In this document: positions 50,254-59,005 of the stretch, piece after piece | Position numbering within the stretch: the stretch's first letter is position 1 | Layout of the letters: each line of letters begins with the position of its first letter | Assembly (NCBI RefSeq): GCF_018613065.1 | Contig: NZ_JAGGQW010000014.1 | Location: 1-64,000 of the forward strand | Source of the DNA: Bacillus sp. ISL-7 | GTDB taxonomy: Bacteria > Bacillota > Bacilli > Bacillales_B > DSM-18226 | Reading direction: 5' to 3' | Length of the DNA stretch: 64,000 bases | Position numbers and translations under genes: made by a program | Notes under the pieces: model-generated | The model's database searches: none | Seen by the model: only the letters and a program-made list of their open reading frames with translations | What the model was told of the DNA's origin: nothing

Positions 50254-51195
50254 ATGAAAAGAGCAAGACTGATTTACAATCCTACCTCAGGACGTGAAAT
50301 TCTAAAGCGGAATCTTCCAGAAATTCTTCAAAAGCTTGAGATTGCTGGGTATGAAGCTTCATGCCACGCAACCACTGGTGCAGGCGATGCGACCGAAGCA
50401 GCACGCCTAGCTGTAGAGCGTCAGTATGATATCGTCATTGCAGCGGGTGGAGATGGTACGATTCATGAAGTGGTCAATGGACTTGCGGAACAAGATTACC
50501 GTCCTAAATTAGGGATTATTCCAGCAGGAACCACGAATGACTTTGCCCGAGCCCTCCACATCCCCAGAGATATTGGACCAGCTGTAGATATTATCACGAA
50601 AGGTGAATTGATTCCCGTCGATATTGGACGTATCAATGATCGATATTTTATTAATATTGCGGGCGGCGGTAGACTAACCGAGCTTACATATGAAGTACCA
50701 AGCAAATTGAAAACGATGCTCGGCCAACTAGCCTACTACTTAAAAGGGATGGAAATGCTGCCTTCTATTAAACCTTCAGAAGTTTCGATTGAGTATGATG
50801 GGAAACTATTTGAGGGTGAAGCGATGCTCTTTCTTGTCGGGCTTACAAATTCGATTGGCGGCTTTGAAAAGCTGGCACCGGATTCTTCTATTAACGATGG
50901 ACTATTTTCATTATTAATATTGAAAAAGACGAATCTTGCTGAATTTATCCGGATTGCGACGTTGGCTCTTCGCGGTGAGCATGTAAATGATCCAAATGTC
51001 ATATACACTCAGGCCAACCGGATTAAAGTCCAGGCAGTAGATAAAGTCCAGTTGAATTTGGATGGGGAGTTTGGCGGCTTGCTTCCAGCCGAGTTTGAAA
51101 ACTTGTACCGTCATTTAGAGGTGTTTGTTCCTCTTGACGATATTCGCCCGAATGATCGCCCCACTGACTGGGAATCGGGGAAAAGATATAGCTAA
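50254..51195 (+). CDS. dagK: Diacylglycerol kinase DagK
   Basis: A 313-residue soluble lipid kinase (B. subtilis YerQ type) that returns diacylglycerol from lipoteichoic acid synthesis to phosphatidic acid. ATP-binding AAGGDGTIHEVVNG and GIIPAGTTNDFARAL are clear; the C-terminal domain includes NSIGGFEKLAPDSSINDGLF and LNLDGEFGG. ATG 50254 begins MKRARLIYNPTSGRE as in B. subtilis, and AGGATG lies 12 nt upstream. In-frame ATGs upstream (50215, 50242, 50245) are less suitable. Confidence 0.95.
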   Translation: MKRARLIYNPTSGREILKRNLPEILQKLEIAGYEASCHATTGAGDATEAARLAVERQYDIVIAAGGDGTIHEVVNGLAEQDYRPKLGIIPAGTTNDFARALHIPRDIGPAVDIITKGELIPVDIGRINDRYFINIAGGGRLTELTYEVPSKLKTMLGQLAYYLKGMEMLPSIKPSEVSIEYDGKLFEGEAMLFLVGLTNSIGGFEKLAPDSSINDGLFSLLILKKTNLAEFIRIATLALRGEHVNDPNVIYTQANRIKVQAVDKVQLNLDGEFGGLLPAEFENLYRHLEVFVPLDDIRPNDRPTDWESGKRYS

Positions 51196-51199
51196 GAGA

Positions 51200-51231
51200 A
51201 AAGTTCGTTCCAATCGGAGCGGGCTTTTTTT
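51200..51231 (+). terminator. Terminator after dagK
   Basis: AAGTTCGTTCC pairs with GGAGCGGGCTT through several G-T pairs, followed by seven T. Confidence 0.8.
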
Positions 51232-51303
51232 GCAGGTGAAAAAGGGAATTGTGTAATAGTCCTAGAATAATGTCTGTAATGAAATGAGAAGGGGCGTTGT
51301 GAA

Positions 51304-51849
51304 TTGAAGGCGTTAATAAATATCGATTATACCTATGATTTTGTGGCGGTTGATGGGGCGTTAACATGCGGTGAGCCTGGACAAAAAATCGAAGGAAGGA
51401 TGGTTGAACTTACAAATGAGTTTGTTACGAAGGGTGATTATGTTGTATTTGCCATTGATGTCCATGATCAGGGTGACGAATACCATCCAGAAACGAAATT
51501 GTTTCCGCCGCATAACCTTCGCGGGACGTCAGGAAGAGACTTGTTTGGCGCGCTGAAGGAAGTGTTTGAAATGAATGAACAACGTGAGAATGTTACCTTT
51601 ATGGATAAAACAAGATACTCTGCTTTCGCGGGAACAGACCTTGAAATAAAATTACGAGAGCGCGGAATTACTGAAGTTCATTTGGTTGGCGTCTGCACCG
51701 ATATTTGTGTTCTTCATACAGCAGTAGATGCTTATAATAAAGGATTTAAGATTGTGGTATATAAGGATGCCGTGGCTTCTTTTAATCAGGCGGGTCATGA
51801 ATGGGCCCTCGGACATTTTGAACAATCCCTTGGAGCAATAGTTAAATAG
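51304..51849 (+). CDS. pncA: Nicotinamidase / cysteine hydrolase (YueJ-like)
   Basis: A 181-residue isochorismatase-fold hydrolase converting nicotinamide to nicotinate. The catalytic triad is Asp8 (NIDYTYDF), Lys102 (DKTRYSAF) and Cys135 (GVCTDICVLHTA). Metal ligands are probably Asp52, His54 and His70. The TTG start follows AAGGGG. It lies 63 nt before pncB, and the pairing with pncB strongly supports the nicotinamidase call. Confidence 0.92.
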   Translation: MKALINIDYTYDFVAVDGALTCGEPGQKIEGRMVELTNEFVTKGDYVVFAIDVHDQGDEYHPETKLFPPHNLRGTSGRDLFGALKEVFEMNEQRENVTFMDKTRYSAFAGTDLEIKLRERGITEVHLVGVCTDICVLHTAVDAYNKGFKIVVYKDAVASFNQAGHEWALGHFEQSLGAIVK

Positions 51850-51912
51850 ACTTTCGAGGGTAATATTGGTTATAATGAAGAAAAGCTGAAATAGTATTTC
51901 GGAGGTCTGATT

Positions 51913-53376
51913 ATGAAACACTTTTATCACGATGATAGTTTAACTCTGCATACCGATCTATATCAGATCAATATGGTAGAAACGTATTGGAGAGATGGGA
52001 TACATAATAAAAGCGCGGTCTTCGAACTATTTTTCCGCAAGCTTCCGTTCGGGAACGGCTATGCAGTATTCGCTGGATTGGAGAAGGTAATCCAGTTTAT
52101 TCAAGGCTTCCGCTTTAGTGAGGAAGACCTCGAGTATTTGCAAAATGAAGTAGGTTACAAGGAAGATTTTATCCAATATCTTAGAGACATTCGTTTCACC
52201 GGAACAATCTGTGCGATGAAAGAAGGCGAGCTTGTTTTTGGCAATGAACCGATCTTACGTGTGGAGGCTCCGCTTTGTGAAGCCCAATTGATTGAAACGG
52301 CGCTGCTTAACATTGTGAACTATCAAACATTAATTGCTACGAAGGCATCCCGCATTAAGCAAGTCGTGGGTGATGAAGTGGCGATGGAATTTGGGACAAG
52401 ACGGGCCCAGGAAATGGATGCTGCGATTTGGGGAACAAGAGCAGCCTATCTTGCCGGTTTTGAATCAACAAGCAATGTAAGAGCGGGTAAGCTGTTTGGT
52501 ATTCCAGTATCTGGAACACATGCCCATTCGATGGTCCAAGCTTATAAGGATGAATATACGGCTTTCATCAAATATGCCGAAACACACAAAGATTGTGTCT
52601 TTTTGGTTGATACATATGATACACTCCGCCTCGGTGTTCCTAATGCGATCAAAGTAGCGAAAGAGCTAGGCGATAAGATTAATTTTATCGGAATTCGTCT
52701 TGATAGCGGCGACCTTGCTTACCTTTCAAAGGAAGCGCGCAAAATGCTCGATGAGGCCGGATTCACCAATGCAAAGATAGTTGCCTCAAGTGATTTAGAT
52801 GAATATACAATAATGAGCTTGAAATCACAAGGCGCCAAAATCGACAGCTGGGGAGTTGGCACAAAGCTGATTACAGCTTACGACCAAGCTGCACTGGGTG
52901 CGGTTTATAAAATTGTGTCTATTGAGGATGAAACCGGAAGAATGGAAGATACGATCAAGATCTCATCCAATCCGGAAAAGGTTACAACCCCAGGATTGAA
53001 AAGGGTTTATCGAATCATCAATAATACAAACCACCATGCTGAAGGTGATTATATTGCGTTAGCCGACGAAAAGCTGCCTGAAAAACGGCTGCGGATGTTC
53101 CATCCAACCCACACGTATTTGAATAAGGTGGTTACCAACTTTACAGCAAAAGAATTACATGAAGAAATCTTTTCTAAAGGCGAGCTTGTTTATGAAATGC
53201 CTTGCTTGGAAGAATCCCGTGATTATTTGAAGCAAAACCTTGATGCACTTTGGGGCGAGTATCAGCGGATTACGAATCCAGAAGGTTATCCAGTTGACTT
53301 GAGTCAAAAATGCTGGGATAACAAGATGAGGAATATTGAAGAGGTTAAGGACAAGGTAGAGGCAATGAAAAGGTAA
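51913..53376 (+). CDS. pncB: Nicotinate phosphoribosyltransferase
   Basis: A 487-residue enzyme making nicotinate mononucleotide from nicotinate and PRPP. It opens TLHTDLYQINMVETYWRDG with FELFFRKLPFGNGYAVFAGLE. EFGTRRAQEMDAAIWGTRAAYLAGFESTSN and GTHAHSMV (phosphorylated-His region) are diagnostic, and IRLDSGDLAYLSK lies near 270. ATG follows TCGGAGGT. With pncA it forms an NAD salvage operon, inserted between dagK and rlmCD relative to B. subtilis. Confidence 0.95.
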   Translation: MKHFYHDDSLTLHTDLYQINMVETYWRDGIHNKSAVFELFFRKLPFGNGYAVFAGLEKVIQFIQGFRFSEEDLEYLQNEVGYKEDFIQYLRDIRFTGTICAMKEGELVFGNEPILRVEAPLCEAQLIETALLNIVNYQTLIATKASRIKQVVGDEVAMEFGTRRAQEMDAAIWGTRAAYLAGFESTSNVRAGKLFGIPVSGTHAHSMVQAYKDEYTAFIKYAETHKDCVFLVDTYDTLRLGVPNAIKVAKELGDKINFIGIRLDSGDLAYLSKEARKMLDEAGFTNAKIVASSDLDEYTIMSLKSQGAKIDSWGVGTKLITAYDQAALGAVYKIVSIEDETGRMEDTIKISSNPEKVTTPGLKRVYRIINNTNHHAEGDYIALADEKLPEKRLRMFHPTHTYLNKVVTNFTAKELHEEIFSKGELVYEMPCLEESRDYLKQNLDALWGEYQRITNPEGYPVDLSQKCWDNKMRNIEEVKDKVEAMKR

Positions 53377-53398
53377 CGATCATGCGTTCTTTTGATAA

Positions 53399-53450
53399 AA
53401 AAGGGCAGACTTAAGGGGTTTTATTTCCCTTTTGAGTCTGCCCTTCGTTT
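53399..53450. terminator. Bidirectional terminator between pncB and small minus-strand genes
   Basis: AAGGGCAGACT (53401-53411) pairs with AGTCTGCCCTT (53435-53445), with a second inner AAGGGG/CCCTTTT helix. The T-run is better on the minus strand. Confidence 0.82.
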
Positions 53451-53562
53451 ATTTTTGTTTAAAGAAATCGACAAAGGCATGGAAAATTTCGATACCCTGG
53501 TAGGTAAGCATACTTGCGGCTGATACTGAAAAGAAGCCAATGATTACAAAGCGGATCCACAT
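53449..53562 (-). CDS. 37-residue small membrane protein
   Basis: The frame begins MWIRFVIIGFFSVSAASMLTY and ends GIEIFHAFVDFFKQK. It has one N-terminal hydrophobic helix followed by an amphipathic stretch. The ribosome site AAGGGAGGAAATTAAT before ATG 53562 is excellent, which is the main reason to call it real. It lies directly before a good minus-strand terminator. No family is recognised. Confidence 0.7.
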   Translation of the reverse strand: MWIRFVIIGFFSVSAASMLTYQGIEIFHAFVDFFKQK

Positions 53563-53595
53563 ATTAATTTCCTCCCTTATTATGGTGTTAGCTTA

Positions 53596-53913
53596 TTATT
53601 CGGGAGGGTGGATCACATAGTTTGATTGATGAAAGATGGGAATGAGAAAAATAAAGCTTTTGTGAAAACTTATGAACAAATAAATGAGTGGAGTTAGTGC
53701 TGCTGAAAGGATGGTCGTAAGGATAAAGTGAGTTTGTATCACAACGGGCAGCTTTTTTTCATCACCCCATTGATCTTTCACTTTGCCATCATCTACGTTG
53801 ATGATTGCTTTGAAATCAGGATGAGAGTGTGAAAGTGTATATGAAAAGTGGCTAAAGGTGAAAGTAAGGAAGGCAAGGAGTAACGGAATGGAAAGGTTTT
53901 TTAGCGTCTTCAT
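53596..53913 (-). CDS. Hypothetical membrane protein with two helices
   Basis: A 105-residue protein. The N-terminal segment LSIPLLLAFLTFTFSHFSY may be a signal anchor. A His-rich hydrophilic loop with IINVDDGKVKDQWGDEKKLP follows, then a second hydrophobic region (FILTTILSAALTPLIYLFI). ATG 53913 follows GGAAGGAGAGG. It is probably co-transcribed with the 37-residue gene downstream (33 nt gap). No function is assigned. Confidence 0.6.
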   Translation of the reverse strand: MKTLKNLSIPLLLAFLTFTFSHFSYTLSHSHPDFKAIINVDDGKVKDQWGDEKKLPVVIQTHFILTTILSAALTPLIYLFISFHKSFIFLIPIFHQSNYVIHPPE

Positions 53914-54103
53914 CAATATCCTCTCCTTCCTTATAATGAGATTGTTTTAATCATATACACTTTTATTATATTTGGAAACAAAAATATTCTGACAATTTTC
54001 GTGGTATTATTGAAAAAAAGGCTTTTGTCCATTAACAGGTTTCGCAATCAGTCATGCTTTGTGTTACAATCTTAGCAGTCAAAACGAGCAAAGGAAGAAA
54101 CGT

Positions 54104-55483
54104 ATGAGCAGAATAGTACCAGTTAATAAAAATGATTACATAGATGTAGTTTTTGAAGATTTAACCCATGACGGAGCGGGTGTGGCCAAGGTTGATGGGT
54201 ACCCGTTATTTGTCCCGAACGGACTGCCGGGCGAAAAGGCAAAAGTGAAGGTGATTAAGACAGGCAAAGGGTACGGCTTTGGGCGATTGGTCGAGCTTTA
54301 TGAAAAAAGTCCGTTCCGAGTCGATATTGAGAGCGGTGATATCCAAAAATATGGTGGCTGCCAGCTCGAGCACATCAGCTATGAAGGTCAGCTGAAATAT
54401 AAAGAAAACCAGGTCCGTCAGGTGCTCACACGAATCGGTAAACTGGAGGATGTTGTTGTACATCCGATTCTGGGGATGGACCATCCCTTACATTACCGCA
54501 ACAAAGCCCAGGTACCTGTTGGAGAGAAGGACGGCAAATTAATTGCAGGCTTTTTTAAACCTCGGAGCCATGAAATTGTTGATATGAATGAGAGTGTCAT
54601 TCAATTGCCTGAAATTAATGAAGCGGTCCAGACGGTAAAGGAAATATGCAGCGAGCTAGGGATTCGTGCGTATCACGAGGAATCTCATAAAGGTGTACTC
54701 AGACACATTATGGCCCGTTATGGTCAGCAGACGGGAGAGCTCATGGTAGTACTTATCACGAGGACGGCGGATCTTCCTCAGCAAAATATGCTGGTAGAGC
54801 AAATTGTTGCGAGGCTGCCAAAGGTAAAGTCAATCGTCCATAATGTCAATTCCAAGCGCACAAACGTCATCATGGGGGAAAAAACGAGCGTTTTGTGGGG
54901 GAATGAAGTCATCTATGACTATATTGGGGATGTGAAGTTTGCCATTTCCGCACTGTCCTTTTACCAGGTAAACCCCGTTCAAACAAAGGTGTTATATGAG
55001 AAGGCGCTTGAATATGCGGACCTTAGCGGTGAAGAAAGCGTCATTGATGCTTACTGTGGAATCGGAACAATTTCTCTATTTTTAGCACAAAAAGCAAGGA
55101 AGGTATTCGGCGTAGAAGTTGTTCCAGAGGCAATAGAGGATGCTAAGCGGAATGCAGCGTTAAATGAGATGACGAATACAGAGTTTGCTGCAGGGGAAGC
55201 GGAGGTTGTTATACCGAAGTGGTATAAGGAAGGTAATGTCGCTGATGTCTTGGTTGTTGACCCGCCGCGAAAAGGCTGTGACGAGGCCTTGCTGCAGACC
55301 ATTATTGAGATGAAACCGAAAAAGGTCGTTTATGTATCCTGTAATCCTGCTACCCTAGCGAGGGATTTACGGATATTGGAAGACGGAGGATACAAAACGG
55401 TCGAAGTGCAGCCGGTTGATATGTTTCCGATGACGACGCATGTGGAGTGTGTGTCGCAACTCATTTTAAAAGAAGGCAACTAA
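54104..55483 (+). CDS. rlmCD: 23S rRNA (uracil-C5)-methyltransferase RlmCD
   Basis: A 459-residue RumA/TrmA-type enzyme matching B. subtilis YefA in length, which methylates two uracils of 23S rRNA. It has an N-terminal TRAM domain ([31 protein letters not shown]), SAM motif [26 protein letters not shown] and the catalytic Cys413 in [16 protein letters not shown] 54104 has GGAAG upstream; the longer frame to 54059 lacks support. The terminator starts inside its last codons. Confidence 0.95.
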   Translation: MSRIVPVNKNDYIDVVFEDLTHDGAGVAKVDGYPLFVPNGLPGEKAKVKVIKTGKGYGFGRLVELYEKSPFRVDIESGDIQKYGGCQLEHISYEGQLKYKENQVRQVLTRIGKLEDVVVHPILGMDHPLHYRNKAQVPVGEKDGKLIAGFFKPRSHEIVDMNESVIQLPEINEAVQTVKEICSELGIRAYHEESHKGVLRHIMARYGQQTGELMVVLITRTADLPQQNMLVEQIVARLPKVKSIVHNVNSKRTNVIMGEKTSVLWGNEVIYDYIGDVKFAISALSFYQVNPVQTKVLYEKALEYADLSGEESVIDAYCGIGTISLFLAQKARKVFGVEVVPEAIEDAKRNAALNEMTNTEFAAGEAEVVIPKWYKEGNVADVLVVDPPRKGCDEALLQTIIEMKPKKVVYVSCNPATLARDLRILEDGGYKTVEVQPVDMFPMTTHVECVSQLILKEGN

Positions 55484-55505
55484 CCCATTTGGGTGTTGCC
55501 TTTTT
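55473..55505 (+). terminator. Terminator of rlmCD (copy 1)
   Basis: GGCAAC-TA-ACCC / GGGT-GTTGCC stem with an ATTT loop, followed by TTTTT. It overlaps the rlmCD stop codon. A near-identical copy lies at 56915. Confidence 0.9.
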
Positions 55506-55526
55506 ACGTTTCTTGTAACGGATTAA

Positions 55527-55631
55527 CAAAACTGTATTGAATATGAACAATGCCATCGTGATTACAAGTGGTTTTCTCAACCAGAGAATGGAGTAATTGT
55601 GTTTGATAAGAAGTTATTAAGCATGATATAA
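55527..55631 (+). pseudogene. Possible coding remnant before dus
   Basis: An open frame of 34 codons without a start encodes NCIEYEQCHRDYKWFSQPE and [14 protein letters not shown] before a stop. The composition looks like the C terminus of a former protein. It is not recognised and could be chance. Confidence 0.3.
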
Positions 55632-55716
55632 GTATAAAAGAAGTGGAACATTTGGCTTTATATTTTTTGACCGAGAGTTTGAAGTTGTATCCATAGTGAG
55701 AGGATTTGAGTTTGAA

Positions 55717-56679
55717 ATGATAGATAATTTTTGGCGTGATTTACCACGACCATTTTTTGTACTTGCACCAATGGAAGATGTGACAGATGTTGTTTTTCGT
55801 CACGTAGTAAGTGAAGCCGGTCGACCGGATGTATTTTTCACAGAGTTTACAAACTCGGATAGCTATTGTCATCCAGAGGGCATGAAAAGTGTGCGTGGCC
55901 GTTTGATTTTTACAGAAGATGAACAGCCAATGGTGGCACATATTTGGGGGGATAATCCCGAATATTTCCGTCAAATGAGTATTGGCATGGCAGAGCTAGG
56001 ATTTAAAGGCATCGATATTAATATGGGCTGCCCTGTACCGAATGTGGCATCGAGAGGGAAGGGTAGTGGCCTTATTCTGCGTCCAGACGTTGCGGCAGAA
56101 CTTATTCAAGCAGCAAAAGCGGGCGGACTGCCTGTCAGCGTGAAAACACGACTTGGCAATAATGATGTAAATGAGTGGGAGGAGTGGCTAACGCATATTT
56201 TAAAACAGGATATTGCGAACCTTTCTATTCATTTACGTACAAGAAAGGAAATGAGCCAAGTAGATGCGCATTGGGAGCTAATTCCGGAAATCAAAAAATT
56301 ACGTGACCGTATCGCACCAAATACGCTACTAACAATCAATGGAGACATTCCTGACCGTCAAACTGGGCTGCTGCTTGCTGAACAATATGGTATCGATGGC
56401 GTTATGATCGGGCGAGGTATTTTTAAAAATCCTTTTGCTTTTGAAAAAGAGCCAAAAGAGCATAGCAGTAAAGAATACCTTGATCTTTTAAGACTGCAGC
56501 TTGATCTTCAAGATCAATATGCGGAAGTACTGCCACGTTCAATCACAGGGCTTCATCGCTTTTTCAAAATTTATGTCAAAGGATTCCGTGGAGCCGGTGA
56601 ATTAAGAAATCAATTGATGAACACGAAATCAACAGATGAAGTGCGTGCATTGCTTGATAACTTTGGAAAAGAATGTTGA
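55717..56679 (+). CDS. tRNA-dihydrouridine synthase family protein
   Basis: A 320-residue FMN-dependent Dus TIM-barrel enzyme that reduces uridines in t[16 protein letters not shown] (FMN site), [20 protein letters not shown] with the catalytic Cys105, [26 protein letters not shown] and [15 protein letters not shown] are all present. It is not the dusB-like gene usual in Bacillus housekeeping operons but a second type also seen in the B. cereus group, as I recall. It sits alone on a segment flanked by copies of the rlmCD terminator. ATG 55717 gives the usual [14 protein letters not shown] start. Confidence 0.92.
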   Translation: MIDNFWRDLPRPFFVLAPMEDVTDVVFRHVVSEAGRPDVFFTEFTNSDSYCHPEGMKSVRGRLIFTEDEQPMVAHIWGDNPEYFRQMSIGMAELGFKGIDINMGCPVPNVASRGKGSGLILRPDVAAELIQAAKAGGLPVSVKTRLGNNDVNEWEEWLTHILKQDIANLSIHLRTRKEMSQVDAHWELIPEIKKLRDRIAPNTLLTINGDIPDRQTGLLLAEQYGIDGVMIGRGIFKNPFAFEKEPKEHSSKEYLDLLRLQLDLQDQYAEVLPRSITGLHRFFKIYVKGFRGAGELRNQLMNTKSTDEVRALLDNFGKEC

Positions 56680-56847
56680 TGGGACGCGGACAGTGAAATG
56701 ATGTAACTCTCAAAAAGTTAGAGAAAAAATGAATCACATCAACTCATGTGTACTTATTTTATTCTGTTTCAAGTTCCGTTACAGCCGGCAACTTTTGTTT
56801 TGATAAAGTCTGTTTTCTGAGAGAAAGGTCTTAAAAATGTAATAAAC

Positions 56848-56903
56848 CCACCAGCACCTTGTGTTGCCACATACACTCAATACATGTGGAGTATGTGGCG
56901 CAC
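56848..56903. repeat. Dispersed hairpin repeat, copy A
   Basis: CCACCAGCACC, GTGTTGCCACATACACTC, then ACATGTGGAGTATGTGGCGCAC. The two halves (GCCACATAC / GTATGTGGC) form a hairpin. About 80 percent of it recurs at 58748-58803. The remaining sequence 56680-56847 shows nothing recognised. Confidence 0.7.
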
Positions 56904-56914
56904 CTCATATTAAT

Positions 56915-56947
56915 AGAAGGCAACTAACCCTTTGGGTGTTGCCTTTT
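56915..56947 (+). terminator. Second copy of the rlmCD terminator
   Basis: AGAAGGCAACTAACCC, TTT, GGGTGTTGCCTTTT is the same as 55471-55503 except for one lost base in the loop. No gene ends next to it; the nearest upstream stop is dus, 235 nt away. Confidence 0.85.
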
Positions 56948-57042
56948 AAAGGTACTTTAATGATTTACTATTATGTTCACATAATTGTAGAAAAGCTTTT
57001 GAAAAGACTAAATTTATATGAATTCTAATGTGATATTATTTT

Positions 57043-57072
57043 ATCTGAAGGAGGTATCAAAATGGATAGGTA
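57043..57072 (+). other. Ribosome site followed by a three-codon frame
   Basis: TATCTGAAGGAGGTATCAAA is followed by ATG GAT AGG TAA. About 95 nt later the real gene at 57157 has nearly the same leader (TATCTGAAGGAGGATAATTA). It may be a leader mini-gene or a decayed duplicate of the gene start. Confidence 0.4.
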
Positions 57073-57156
57073 AACCATGTAGGCATATTATCAATATAAG
57101 TTTCCTAAGACTCATTATTTCTGGTAAGTAAATTTATATCTGAAGGAGGATAATTA

Positions 57157-57486
57157 ATGGGTCACGATATATCAGGATACAATAAAGCAGGAAAAGAAAT
57201 TGCTTACGCTCGTTTTAGCATGGGGAATTATAATGCTACCATAATGTATAATTTACTTGATGCAAATAATTACTTTGCAGGAGTTAGTGGATCAGGCGAC
57301 AGTTCTATTTTCTCGATACAACAAATTGAAAAGGCTATGAATGTCTACAAGCAATTTTACAAAAATGGTAATTCTCTGTCAGAAAGTGATTTCTTAACTT
57401 GGGATCAAAAACAAATCCTGAATTTTATACAGAATTGTTTAGCAACAGCAAAAATAGAAGGGAGTGTAAGAGTGTATTTTGGCTAA
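57157..57486 (+). CDS. Hypothetical 109-residue protein
   Basis: A soluble protein beginning MGHDISGYNKAGKEIAYARF. It has an aromatic, Asn-rich middle (NYNATIMYNLLDANNYFAGVSGSGDSS) and a helical C-terminal half (QQIEKAMNVYKQFYKNG, WDQKQILNFIQNCL). No membrane segment, signal peptide or known family is recognised. The ribosome site GAAGGAGGA is excellent. Flanking AT-rich, gene-poor DNA with remnants suggests an accessory gene. Confidence 0.7.
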   Translation: MGHDISGYNKAGKEIAYARFSMGNYNATIMYNLLDANNYFAGVSGSGDSSIFSIQQIEKAMNVYKQFYKNGNSLSESDFLTWDQKQILNFIQNCLATAKIEGSVRVYFG

Positions 57487-57496
57487 TGTTTAAAGA

Positions 57497-57606
57497 TTAT
57501 TTGCTAAATTCTTCAATTTCGCTCCGTATCCAAATAACTCTATAGTAGCAATTACCTTCATATGTAACAATTTGCATTCCATCTCCAGATAATCTTATGA
57601 ATTTCT
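57497..57606 (-). pseudogene. Possible minus-strand coding remnant
   Basis: A 35-codon open frame without a start codon in context gives KKFIRLSGDGMQIVTYEGN and CYYRVIWIRSEIEEFSK. The amino-acid pattern looks protein-like, and the upstream frame is closed. It is probably the tail of a deleted gene. Confidence 0.3.
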
Positions 57607-57678
57607 TTTATCCCCTAAAAAACACATTTATTATCTTATCGACAAAACCAATCCATGTATCCTATTTAATATTACTAA

Positions 57679-57801
57679 TCTTCCTCTGTCGTTGGTCGTC
57701 TAATTAAAAAGATAAGAGAGATTCGTTTTAAAGTAGTATTTGAATGTCCTGGCTGTCCATGTGAGCAAGTTACTTTGGCCAGAATATCAAACAGGAACTA
57801 A
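57679..57801 (+). pseudogene. Possible Cys-rich coding remnant
   Basis: A 40-codon open frame lacking any start encodes VVGRLIKKIREIRFKVVFE, then CPGCPCEQVTLARISNRN. Three cysteines in CPGCPC could be a metal site remnant. No family is recognised. Together with 57497-57606 it occupies an otherwise empty 525-nt spacer. Confidence 0.3.
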
Positions 57802-58012
57802 TAAGTAAAATTATTTCATTTTTATAAAAATTGAATATATTCCAACAATTATCCTATAATAAAGAGGAAATATATTAGGCTTTGGCTCAAATTAAAAGTT
57901 AGCTTTATCCTTAGTTTTGCTAACATAATATGAAGCATCATAACTTCAAGATATACATAAGTACTAACTTGCTAGAAGCGAATATAATTACTTTTTTAAT
58001 TAGGAGGCAATC

Positions 58013-58408
58013 ATGGGAAGATTAGTTCATTTCGAAATTCATGTCAATGACATGGAACGGGCAAAGAAGTTTTATGGAGAGGTATTCGGATGGTCATTTC
58101 AAGATTGGAGTGAGTATGCAGGAATGCCTTACTTTGGAGCAGTGACTGGCGATGAGAATGAACCTGGGATCAATGGTGCTTTGATGCAGCGGCAAAGTGC
58201 TCCACCGGAAGCAAACCAAGCTTTGAATGCATTTGCTTGTACAATGGGAGTGGAAAATTACGATGTAACGGAAGCTAAAATTATTGAGAATGGCGGCAAG
58301 CTCGCAATGGCCAAATATGCCCTGCCTGGAATGGCGTGGCAAGGATACTATATTGATACCGAAGGCAATATATTCGGAATTCATCAACCCGATGCGAATG
58401 CAAAATAG
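58013..58408 (+). CDS. VOC family protein
   Basis: A 131-residue glyoxalase-fold protein. It begins RLVHFEIHVNDMERAKKFYGEVFGWSF, the typical first module, and ends with GYYIDTEGNIFGIHQPD, where the Glu/His may bind metal. The two modules place possible ligands at His7 and near the C terminus. The substrate is unknown. The start follows TTAGGAGGC. It stands alone before a complex terminator. Confidence 0.85.
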   Translation: MGRLVHFEIHVNDMERAKKFYGEVFGWSFQDWSEYAGMPYFGAVTGDENEPGINGALMQRQSAPPEANQALNAFACTMGVENYDVTEAKIIENGGKLAMAKYALPGMAWQGYYIDTEGNIFGIHQPDANAK

Positions 58409-58453
58409 AATCCTAAGGTGAGCGAGAGAACTCTCATCATGCTGAAGATGTAA

Positions 58454-58518
58454 GTGCCTGTCACTACACGTAATTTGTCGAATTCTCCTCGACATTATTC
58501 GGTTGGTGACAGGCTCTT
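58454..58518 (+). terminator. Two-level hairpin terminator after the VOC gene
   Basis: The outer stem GCCTGTCAC (58456-58464) / GTGACAGGC (58506-58514) encloses a second hairpin, TGTCGA...TCGACA (58477-58495). TCTTTT follows. The GTGCCTG-CAC wording resembles the GGTGCCTGACACC repeats in the anti-sigma gene. Confidence 0.7.
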
Positions 58519-58747
58519 TTACAATGAATATAAATTTATTAAATCGTAATAGTAGTGTTATCAAACTAGAAAAATAGGAATAAATCCTCGTGTTAACAAG
58601 ATATACGATTATGTTTTCATCAGACTAAAACTTATAGGTATGGTCTAAGGAAAACAAGATAACATCTTCAACAATCGGGCGCTTTTATGGAAGATGAAAG
58701 AATCTGTTTTCTTAAAGGGATAAACCATTATAAAACGAGTGTGAACT

Positions 58748-58803
58748 CACCAACACCCCATGTGTTGCCACATACACTCTGCACATGTAGAGTGTGTGTC
58801 ACA
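58748..58803. repeat. Dispersed hairpin repeat, copy B
   Basis: TCACCAACACC, TGTGTTGCCACATACACTCT, GCACATGTAGAGTGTGTGTCAC is the second copy of the element at 56848-56903. ACACTCT / AGAGTGT pairs internally. The rest of 58519-58900 contains only an ATCTTC...GAAGAT inverted repeat (58664-58695). Confidence 0.7.
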
Positions 58804-58898
58804 GTTATTGCTGAAATAGTAATAACATTACCACTCGAAATAAAGCAAGGAAGTTGAGAAATTATTTGTTTCGGATGCCCATTTCCTTAAAATAAGAA

Positions 58899-58937
58899 AA
58901 AAACGTTCGAACAGTTGCCAGTTCTCACGTCTTTTTT
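58899..58937. terminator. Terminator region serving the GPH transporter
   Basis: A-rich then AACGTTCGAAC...GTTCTCACGT then TTTTTTT. ACGT and GAAC/GTTC arms pair, with T-runs on both strands. The minus-strand transporter gene ends about 70 nt away. Confidence 0.5.
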
Positions 58938-59005
58938 TGTGTTAAATTTTGTTTTTGCAGCTTAAAATTGAACTCGTTAAGATTTTTCCCTTGCTTTTTC
59001 AAACA

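Noticed and set aside
58664..58695. Inverted repeat ATCTTC...GAAGAT as a terminator
   Set aside because: The arms are only about 6 bp with a 20-nt loop and no T-run, so it was left as an incidental repeat.
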